From DASZZV01 sp035544835 (GTDB lineage: Bacteria > Acidobacteriota > Thermoanaerobaculia > Gp7-AA8), in NCBI GenBank assembly GCA_035544835.1, contig DASZZV010000456.1, positions 1-20,602 of the forward strand: a DNA stretch of 20,602 nucleotides, given 5' to 3'. Below the pieces are notes generated by a model, which was not told the DNA's origin, did no database searches, and saw only the letters and a list, made by a program, of their open reading frames with translations. Below, piece after piece: positions 15,146-20,602 of the stretch; within the stretch, counting starts at the first letter, position 1; each line of letters opens with the position of its first letter. A program made the position numbers and the translations under genes.

Positions 15146-17113
15146 ATGCGCGTATACAGAGACGATCAGAAAGCCCTCAACCTCCGGATCAACATCGTGA
15201 TGTGGGGCTGTGCGGCGGTGTTTTTCTTCCTGGCCGGCTCCTTTTGGTACGTGCAGGCCGTTCAGGCCGACAAGTACAGGACTTTGTCGGAGACCAACGC
15301 CCTCCGTGAGACTCCTGTGCGAGCGCGGCGCGGGCTGATCAAGGATCGAAACGGAAAGATTCTCGCCGACAACCAGGCCGCATACACACTAAATCTGAAC
15401 AGAGTCGATCTGAACGCCATGGCCAAGACCGACCCGGCCATCAAAGAACGGATCGTGAATTTCGTGGCCAACACTCTGACTCTGCCGCCGGCGGAAGTCC
15501 TGGCCCGTCTGGACCGAGGGAAGAATATCCCCGTCAGCCAGCCGCTCGTCCTCGAGGACGACTTGACGATGCCTCAGATCGCCGGGATCGAGGCCAATAA
15601 GCTGGTCTTCCCGCCGCTCACCGTCGAGCCTGTTCAGCGTCGCAACTACCGCTACGGAGTCATGGCCGCTCACGTTCTCGGGTACATGGGCGAAGCGACT
15701 GAGAAGGACATGGCCAAGCACTCCGGCCTCAAGCTCGGTGATCTCATCGGCAAGAAGAGCGTCGAGTTGGTGTACGACGACTACCTGCGCGGACTGGACG
15801 GGGCGAAGTTCACCATCGTGGACAGTCGCGGTCGCACCCTCGACGAGTATCGAGAGGCCCGGAAGAACCCCGTTGCGGGGCGTAACCTTTATCTCACCCT
15901 CGACTTCGAGCTGCAGCGTCGCGCCGAGCAGTATTTCATCGAGAACGAGTTCGTCGGGGCCGCCGTGGCCATGGATCCGAAGACCGGCGAAGTGATGATG
16001 ATGGTCTCCAGCCCTACCTACAACCCGAACGTCTTTTCAAAAAGGTTCACGCCCGACATCTGGCGGTCGATTACCTCCAACCCCTTCCATCTCCTGCAGA
16101 ACCGGGCCATTCAGGGTCTCTACTCGCCGGGATCGGTGTTCAAAGTCGTCATGGCCATGGCCGGACTCTCGTACGGCGCGGTCACACCTTCCACCACCTT
16201 TGACTGCGGAGGAAGCGGCACGTTCTTCGGTCGCCGCTTCCGATGCTGGAACAAGAATGGACATGGAACGGTGAGCGTCGCCACCGCTATCAAGGTCTCC
16301 TGCGACATCTTCTTCTACAACACCGGCGCGCGGCTGGGCGTGGACAAGATCGCCGAGTACGCACATCGTCTCTCATTCGGTGAGCTTACGGGAATCGATC
16401 TCGAAGGCGAGAATCCCGGGCTGGTACCGACCGAAGAGTGGGCCCGAGTCAAACAGCATCGCAAGTGGTACCCCAGCGAGACGATCTCCGTCGCCATCGG
16501 TCAGGGGCCCCTCACCGTCACTGTTCTTCAGGTGGCGACCATGATGTCGGCCATCGCCAATGGTGGAACCGTTTATCAGCCACATGTCGTGAAGATGATC
16601 GAGACAACCACATCCGACGGCACTCCGACCGGAAAGATCGTCATCAAGCCGAAGGTTCGCCACGAGGTCAAGCTGTCCGAAGCGGCTCTGGCTTCGGTGC
16701 GCACTGGTCTCTGGAAAGTCGTCAATGAAGATGGTGGAACGGGCGCCAATGCCCGGATCACCGGCCTCGACGTCTCGGGCAAGACCGGCACCGTGCAGGT
16801 GGTCGCTCAGTCGGGTTATGGGGTCGGCCTTCCCTTCAAGTACAAAGACCACGCCTGGTTCGCTTCGTTCGCACCAAAAGACAACCCCAGGCTCGTCGTG
16901 GTGGTTTTCGTCGAGCACGGCGGACACGGTGGAACCGACGCGGCGCCGCTGGCCCGCGCCATTTACGAAGGCTACTTCCACGACACAGTCGAGCAGGTGA
17001 ACCTCAACCTCGGCGATCCAGAAACGCTCGAAAAGATCAAGGAAGGGCAGATACCGACCCCCGGACTCCGAATCAAGGCTCCAGCCCAGAACGCGGTACC
17101 TCAGGACCACTGA
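15146..17113 (+). CDS. mrdA: Penicillin-binding protein 2 (elongasome transpeptidase)
   Basis: Class B PBP that cross-links peptidoglycan during cell elongation, working with RodA. It has 655 residues, normal for PBP2. One N-terminal transmembrane segment lies at about 16-38 and the pedestal domain begins RGLIKDRNGKILADN. Active-site motifs are SVFK at 330-333 (catalytic S330), SCD at 385-387 in the SxN position (D in place of N, as in several PBP2 proteins), and KTG at 546-548. The start at 15146 fits the family N-terminus, but no Shine-Dalgarno site is visible because the heptamer element runs to 11 bases before it. The stop overlaps the rodA ATG by one base (TGATG). Confidence 0.97.
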   Translation: MRVYRDDQKALNLRINIVMWGCAAVFFFLAGSFWYVQAVQADKYRTLSETNALRETPVRARRGLIKDRNGKILADNQAAYTLNLNRVDLNAMAKTDPAIKERIVNFVANTLTLPPAEVLARLDRGKNIPVSQPLVLEDDLTMPQIAGIEANKLVFPPLTVEPVQRRNYRYGVMAAHVLGYMGEATEKDMAKHSGLKLGDLIGKKSVELVYDDYLRGLDGAKFTIVDSRGRTLDEYREARKNPVAGRNLYLTLDFELQRRAEQYFIENEFVGAAVAMDPKTGEVMMMVSSPTYNPNVFSKRFTPDIWRSITSNPFHLLQNRAIQGLYSPGSVFKVVMAMAGLSYGAVTPSTTFDCGGSGTFFGRRFRCWNKNGHGTVSVATAIKVSCDIFFYNTGARLGVDKIAEYAHRLSFGELTGIDLEGENPGLVPTEEWARVKQHRKWYPSETISVAIGQGPLTVTVLQVATMMSAIANGGTVYQPHVVKMIETTTSDGTPTGKIVIKPKVRHEVKLSEAALASVRTGLWKVVNEDGGTGANARITGLDVSGKTGTVQVVAQSGYGVGLPFKYKDHAWFASFAPKDNPRLVVVVFVEHGGHGGTDAAPLARAIYEGYFHDTVEQVNLNLGDPETLEKIKEGQIPTPGLRIKAPAQNAVPQDH

Positions 17114-18207
17114 TGCTGACGACCCGCGCAGCCTCCCGGCTCGACCTGAATTTTCTCGGCACTGCCCTGGCAATCGCCGCCATTGGATGCATGCTCGTCT
17201 ATAGCGCCACTGTCTCCAGCAGCAACGCCGGACTGTTCAACCGTCAGCTGCTCTGGTGCGGAATCGGGATCGGGCTCCTGGCCCTGTTTACGCTGGTCGA
17301 CTATCACGTATATTTTGATATGTCGCTGATTCTGTACGGCGTCGGAATGGTGTTGCTGGTCTATCTTCTGGTGTGGGGAAAAACCACCGCGCACGTGAAG
17401 TCGTGGATCCGCATCGGCGGGTTTCAGTTTCAGCCAGCCGAATTCATGAAGGTGTTTACGGCTCTGGTGCTCGCCAGGTACTTCGATTCGAACGATCGCG
17501 CCTACCTCGACTTCAAGTCTTTCGTGATCGCCATGGCCATTGTCCTGGGGCCTGTGGCCTTGATCGCCGTGCAGCCTGACTTTGGTACGGCAGCTTCCTT
17601 CGCGCCTCTCGTCGGCGCCGCCATGTTCTTCGGCGGAATCCGGCTTCGATACTGGATCGTGGCCCTTCTCATCGTCGCCATCCTGCTTCCGGTGGGCTGG
17701 TTCTTCTTTCTGCATGGGTATCAGCGCGAGAGAGTCATGATCTTCCTCGATCCACAGCGCGATCCGCTCGGGACCGGCTATCAGGTCACGCAGGCAAAAA
17801 TCGCCATCGGCTCAGGTGGCATCACCGGGAAAGGCTTCACTCAGGGCACGCAGACGAAATACGGTTATCTGCCAGCGAGGCACACCGACTTCATCTTCGC
17901 GGTTCTCGGAGAGGAGTGGGGGTTTATCGGGGTCCTCGTGCTGCTGTCGCTGTATCTATTTCTCTTCGTCCAGGCCTTCACGATCGCGAAAGCATCACGG
18001 GATCGGGGGGGCACGTTTCTGGCGATCTGTCTGATCTCATTCTTCATCTTTCACGTCGTGATCAATGTGTCGATGCAGATCGGGCTCTTGCCGACCACCG
18101 GAATTCCCCTGCCGCTGGTGTCGTATGGCGGATCGTCGACCATGATGTTCTTCATGGCCATCGGCCTGATTCTGAACGTCGACTACCGTAAGTTCGTCAA
18201 CGTGTAA
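17113..18207 (+). CDS. rodA: Peptidoglycan glycosyltransferase RodA (SEDS family)
   Basis: Polytopic SEDS glycosyltransferase that polymerises lipid II into glycan strands for the lateral wall, partnered with PBP2. It has 364 residues (E. coli RodA 370) and about ten hydrophobic segments. Characteristic stretches include KSWIRIGGFQFQPAEFMK, AVQPDFGTA, RVMIFLDPQRDPLGTGYQ, GKGFTQGTQTKYGYLPARHT, DFIFAVLGEEWGF, and the C-terminal GIPLPLVSYGGSS. The ATG shares its A with the mrdA stop (TGATG), so translation is probably coupled and stoichiometry linked. It is the last gene of the operon; a family D repeat starts 10 bases after its stop. Confidence 0.97.
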   Translation: MLTTRAASRLDLNFLGTALAIAAIGCMLVYSATVSSSNAGLFNRQLLWCGIGIGLLALFTLVDYHVYFDMSLILYGVGMVLLVYLLVWGKTTAHVKSWIRIGGFQFQPAEFMKVFTALVLARYFDSNDRAYLDFKSFVIAMAIVLGPVALIAVQPDFGTAASFAPLVGAAMFFGGIRLRYWIVALLIVAILLPVGWFFFLHGYQRERVMIFLDPQRDPLGTGYQVTQAKIAIGSGGITGKGFTQGTQTKYGYLPARHTDFIFAVLGEEWGFIGVLVLLSLYLFLFVQAFTIAKASRDRGGTFLAICLISFFIFHVVINVSMQIGLLPTTGIPLPLVSYGGSSTMMFFMAIGLILNVDYRKFVNV

Positions 18208-18217
18208 GAGCGCGCGC

Positions 18218-18348
18218 ACCGGAGTGGCGGCATCTCTGCCGCCTGGCTCGGCGGCATCCCGCGCCGCCGTTCTCGCGGCAGCCATATGCGGTGGGGGCGG
18301 CGGCGCGGGACGCCGCCGAGCCAGGCGACAGGATGTCGCCACTCCGGT
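18218..18348. repeat. Nested inverted repeat, family D copy 1, at the rodA/hslR convergent junction
   Basis: The 131-bp element starts ACCGGAGTGGCG and ends with the reverse complement CGCCACTCCGGT. Each end contains its own hairpin (GGCGGCATCTCTGCCGCC on the left, GGCGACAGGATGTCGCC on the right). Inner complementary blocks follow (GCCTGGCTCGGCGGC and GCCGCCGAGCCAGGC, then CCGCGCCGCC/GGCGGCGCGG). It shares ends, inner GCCTGG block and length with 19137-19266. No T-run and no obvious target duplication. Confidence 0.9.
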
Positions 18349-18382
18349 TTTGCAGGCTCGCAAATTGAACTTTGCGCAGCTC

Positions 18383-18739
18383 TTACCCTCTCCACTTCTC
18401 TTGATCGCGACGATCTTTCTTGGTCGGTCTGCCGGCGCCTCGCTCGCGCACGCCGGCGGTTTGAAGCTCATCGCGCTTCACCTCAGGAGTCTCGTCGCGG
18501 TACAGCGTTCGGGCCACCTCTTTTGAGACGGTGTGCTCGGGACACTCCAGAACTACCAGTTTTCTGTAAATGGGACTGGTGATTTCCACCAGATCGCCGG
18601 GGTGAATCGTCGCGGCCGGTTTCACACGACTGCCATTGAGCTTGACGTGTCCACCCTTGCAGGCTTCGGTAGCCTCGGTTCGATGCTTGAACAGGCACAC
18701 CAGCTTCAGCCAGACGTCGATTCGCGACGGGTTGCCCAT
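18383..18739 (-). CDS. hslR: S4-domain RNA-binding protein, Hsp15 (HslR)-like
   Basis: Small basic protein of 118 residues. Its N-terminal S4 RNA-binding domain (RIDVWLKLVCLFKHRTEA, then CKGGHVKLNGSRVKPA and IHPGDLVEI) resembles Hsp15. In E. coli, Hsp15 binds stalled 50S subunits carrying nascent peptidyl-tRNA. The C-terminus is charged (GRPTKKDRRDQEKWRG). The start at 18739 is supported by AAGGAG 11 bases upstream. It is divergent from the HU gene and convergent with rodA. It could instead be a generic S4-domain protein, so the symbol is given with caution. Confidence 0.82.
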   Translation of the reverse strand: MGNPSRIDVWLKLVCLFKHRTEATEACKGGHVKLNGSRVKPAATIHPGDLVEITSPIYRKLVVLECPEHTVSKEVARTLYRDETPEVKRDELQTAGVRERGAGRPTKKDRRDQEKWRG

Positions 18740-18798
18740 AGTTTTGGTGACTCCTTCCCAGCGCCCCCTCCCAAGTACAGGTAATTCAGATACTTAGA

Positions 18799-18828
18799 TT
18801 GACGCTAGCGAAGGCGCCTTTATATAAT
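18799..18828 (+). promoter_or_regulatory. Sigma70-type promoter of the HU gene
   Basis: TTGACG (18799-18804) and a perfect TATAAT (18823-18828) are separated by 18 bases. Transcription should start near 18835, giving a leader of about 27 bases that contains GGGGGGAG directly before the ATG at 18862. This is the best promoter match in the window and suits an abundant protein. Confidence 0.75.
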
Positions 18829-18861
18829 CTCACACCTCAGCCGACGCCATGGGGGGAGTTA

Positions 18862-19134
18862 ATGATCAAGGCAGACATCGTCAATAGAGTCGCCGAGAAG
18901 ATGCCTGACATCTCGAGGCAGAAGGCCTCCCAGGCCGTCGACACCGTGATTGAAGGCCTGCGCAGCGCGCTCGCGAGAGGCCAGCGCATCGAGCTCCGCG
19001 GCTTCGGCGTCTTCCAGGTCAAACAGCGGAAGAAGGGCATCGGCAGAAATCCCAAAACCGGTGTTGAGGTAAAAATCCCGCCGGGCAACACCATCCGCTT
19101 CAAGCCGGGAAAAGAACTGAGAAACCTCGTGTAG
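18862..19134 (+). CDS. HU/IHF-family DNA-binding protein
   Basis: Nucleoid-associated histone-like protein of 90 residues, the usual HU length, which bends and compacts DNA as a dimer. It starts MIKADIVNRVAEKM, has the GFGVFQVKQRKKGIGRNPKT arm region containing the diagnostic GRNPxTG, and ends IRFKPGKELRNLV. ATG 18862 is chosen over the upstream 18799 frame start because it gives the family N-terminus, has GGGGGGAG just upstream, and leaves the promoter outside the gene. Sequence alone does not separate HU from IHF subunits. A family D repeat begins two bases after the stop codon. Confidence 0.95.
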   Translation: MIKADIVNRVAEKMPDISRQKASQAVDTVIEGLRSALARGQRIELRGFGVFQVKQRKKGIGRNPKTGVEVKIPPGNTIRFKPGKELRNLV

Positions 19135-19136
19135 AG

Positions 19137-19266
19137 ACCGGAGTGGCGACATCCTGTCGCCTGGCCCGGCGGCGTCCCGCGCCGCCGCCCTGATTTCCCG
19201 CGACTCCACGAGAACGGCGCCGCGGGACGGCCCCGGGCCAGGCGGCAAGGATGCCGCCACTCCGGT
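19137..19266. repeat. Nested inverted repeat, family D copy 2, exactly filling the HU/pheS convergent gap
   Basis: The 130-bp element has the same ACCGGAGTGGCG...CGCCACTCCGGT ends as copy 1. Its end hairpins are GGCGACATCCTGTCGCC on the left and GGCGGCAAGGATGCCGCC on the right, with inner GGCGGCGTCCCGCGCC-type complementary blocks. The G/A variants of the end hairpins are swapped relative to copy 1, as if the element were inverted. It starts 2 bases after the HU stop (19134) and ends 4 bases before the pheS stop (19271). Confidence 0.92.
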
Positions 19267-19270
19267 TTGC

Positions 19271-20293
19271 TTAGAACTGCTTCAATACCCGCAAGTCGTT
19301 CTCGAACAGCACCCGGATGTTCGGGATGCCGAACTTCAGCATGGCGACGCGGTCGATCCCTAGACCGAAGGCAAACCCGCTCCAGACATCGGGGTCGATG
19401 CCGCAGTTCCGCAGAACGTTGGGGTGCACCATTCCGCAGCCGAGGATCTCCATCCAGCCGGTTTGCGAGCAGGTGCCACAACCTTGTCCCTTGCAAAAAA
19501 TACAGGACATGTCGACCTCTGCCGATGGCTCCGTGAAGGGAAAGTAGCTGGGCCGGAAGCGGAGCTCGGTGTCGGGCGAGAAGATCCGCCTGAGGAAGTG
19601 CTCGAGGGTTCCGCGGAGATGCCCGAAGTGAATGTCCTTGTCGATGAACAGCCCCTCGACCTGATGGAACATCGGCGAGCGGCGAAGGGTGATCTCATCG
19701 CGACGGAACACACGACCCGGCGCCAGCACCTTCAGCGGCGGCTTGTGCGTCTCCATGGTTCGGATCTGCACGTTCGATGTGTGGGTCCGCAACAGATGAA
19801 TGTCGTCGAGATAGAACGTGTCCTGAGTGTCTCGTGCCGGGTGGTCGGGCGTGAAGTTCAAGCCTTCGAAGTTGTACCAGTCAGTCTCTACTTCCGGACC
19901 TGGATCGATCGAGTAACCCATTTCGCGGAAGATCTCCTCGATCTCCCGGCGAACGATGGTGATTGGATGGAGGTGCCCGAGATTGGGGACGCGGCCCGGA
20001 AGCGTCACATCGATGACGTCAAGACTCCGTTTCCGTTCGGCGTCGATGCGCGCCGATTGCTCGAGTTTCTCGTTGAGGGTCGTCTCGAGCCGGTCGCGAA
20101 GGCGATTCAAGGCGTCGCCGACCTGGCGCTTCTGCTCCTTCGGAACGTTCTTGAGCTGACTGAACAGCTCAGGAATCAATCCGCCCTTGCGCCCGAAGAA
20201 CCGCACCCGCAAAGCCTCCAGGTCGGCATGCGACACCGCCGCGCCGAGCGAGGCGTCGAATTCGCGGGAGATCTTCTCAATGTCTTCGAGCAT
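19271..20293 (-). CDS. pheS: Phenylalanyl-tRNA synthetase alpha subunit
   Basis: Catalytic subunit of the alpha2-beta2 class II synthetase that charges tRNA-Phe. It has 340 residues, typical of the family. An N-terminal coiled coil lies at about 1-95. Motif 2 is GRVFRRDEITLRRSPMFHQ at about 193-211 and motif 3 is GFAFGLGIDRVAM at about 306-318. A CxxC-x4-CxxC set at C264, C267, C272 and C275 matches the cysteine-rich insertion found in some bacterial PheS (for example the Bacillus type). ATG 20293 is chosen because AGAGG lies 8 bases upstream; the longer frame from 20338 has no homology. Unusually, pheT does not follow; the next thing downstream is a repeat and the convergent HU gene. Confidence 0.96.
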   Translation of the reverse strand: MLEDIEKISREFDASLGAAVSHADLEALRVRFFGRKGGLIPELFSQLKNVPKEQKRQVGDALNRLRDRLETTLNEKLEQSARIDAERKRSLDVIDVTLPGRVPNLGHLHPITIVRREIEEIFREMGYSIDPGPEVETDWYNFEGLNFTPDHPARDTQDTFYLDDIHLLRTHTSNVQIRTMETHKPPLKVLAPGRVFRRDEITLRRSPMFHQVEGLFIDKDIHFGHLRGTLEHFLRRIFSPDTELRFRPSYFPFTEPSAEVDMSCIFCKGQGCGTCSQTGWMEILGCGMVHPNVLRNCGIDPDVWSGFAFGLGIDRVAMLKFGIPNIRVLFENDLRVLKQF

Positions 20294-20334
20294 CGTGGTT
20301 ACCTCTCCGGGTTGAGCCTCTGTTGTCATCCCGA

Positions 20335-20470
20335 GCAAGGGCGGGTGTGCGGGAGGGGCGAGGGACCTCGCAAGCTACGAACGATGTGAATTCCAACTAC
20401 TCCGGAGCAACAACCTACATCGTTCGTCGTACCCGAGGTCCCTCGCCCCTCCCACCCACCCACCCTTGCT
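20335..20470. repeat. Imperfect long inverted repeat upstream of pheS (family E)
   Basis: The left arm, about 20335-20387, and right arm, about 20417-20469, are imperfect reverse complements. Shared blocks are GGGAGGGGCGAGGGACCTCG, ACGAACGATGT and GCAAGGG. The interior is about 29 bases. Together with the family A copy that follows, it occupies the gene-free stretch 20294-20602, where no convincing coding sequence is seen. Confidence 0.8.
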
Positions 20471-20507
20471 TCTAAGAAACTCCCTGTATTTACCTGGGTT
20501 CCCTGAT

Positions 20508-20602
20508 GTGTCATCCCGAGCCGCAGCGAGGGATCTGGGCGGGGGCCCTTCCATCGTGGTGCTCGCAAACATTTTCGATTGCCAAGGGTCTAAGGCCCCC
20601 GC
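20508..20602. repeat. Family A inverted repeat, copy 2, cut by the window end
   Basis: The left arm 20508-20547 is identical over 40 bases to 803-842. The interior differs from copy 1. The beginning of the right arm (GGCCCCCGC at 20594-20602) is present before the sequence ends, so a full element probably continues outside the window. Confidence 0.88.

Noticed and set aside
16373..17173. 266-codon minus-strand open frame inside mrdA
   Set aside because: It is antisense to a clearly conserved PBP2 transpeptidase domain, with no ribosome-binding site or recognisable domain. Long antisense frames are common in high-G+C DNA.

Overview
The window is a chromosomal housekeeping segment of about 60% G+C (visual estimate) from a Gram-negative-type bacterium. 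It carries a complete elongasome operon (mreB-mreC-mreD-mrdA-rodA), a PpiD/SurA-like periplasmic folding factor, RNase J, UppP, RarA, two class II aminoacyl-tRNA synthetases, an HU-type protein, and secreted or anchored proteins with Ig-like repeats. RNase J together with a PpiD-like chaperone, Ig-repeat surface proteins, a FecR-domain protein and many intergenic palindromes fits Acidobacteriota or a neighbouring phylum. That assignment is inference; there is no rRNA gene or other taxonomic marker here.

Layout: the end of asnS (+), then rnj-uppP (+, overlapping TAATG); a convergent junction; a secreted Ig-repeat protein (-); a divergent junction with promoters; a PLP-dependent threonine/serine dehydratase (+) and rarA (+); a convergent junction; an acyl-CoA thioesterase and ppiD-like gene (- operon, reading ppiD then thioesterase); a divergent junction; a membrane-anchored FecR/Ig protein (+), then mreB, mreC, mreD, mrdA and rodA (+); a convergent junction; an S4-domain Hsp15-like gene (-) divergent from an HU gene (+) with a clear sigma70-type promoter; a convergent junction; and pheS (-), followed upstream by more repeats. 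Much of the region serves envelope growth: UppP recycles the lipid carrier, MreBCD/PBP2/RodA build the lateral wall, and the PpiD-like factor folds exported proteins.

The most unusual content lies between the genes. All four convergent (3'-3') junctions hold a 125-195 bp nested inverted repeat, and at least three sequence families with the same design are used. One family occurs twice, and one copy fills the HU/pheS gap almost exactly. None of the three divergent (5'-5') junctions has one. Three codirectional junctions also carry inverted repeats. Two of these contain tandem heptamers: ATTGAGA, and AAGCTAG arms around nine copies of ACCAGAA, the latter inside the mre operon directly before mrdA. 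A 40-bp inverted-repeat arm between asnS and rnj recurs identically at the right edge of the window. No transposase, CRISPR array, tRNA or rRNA gene was seen.
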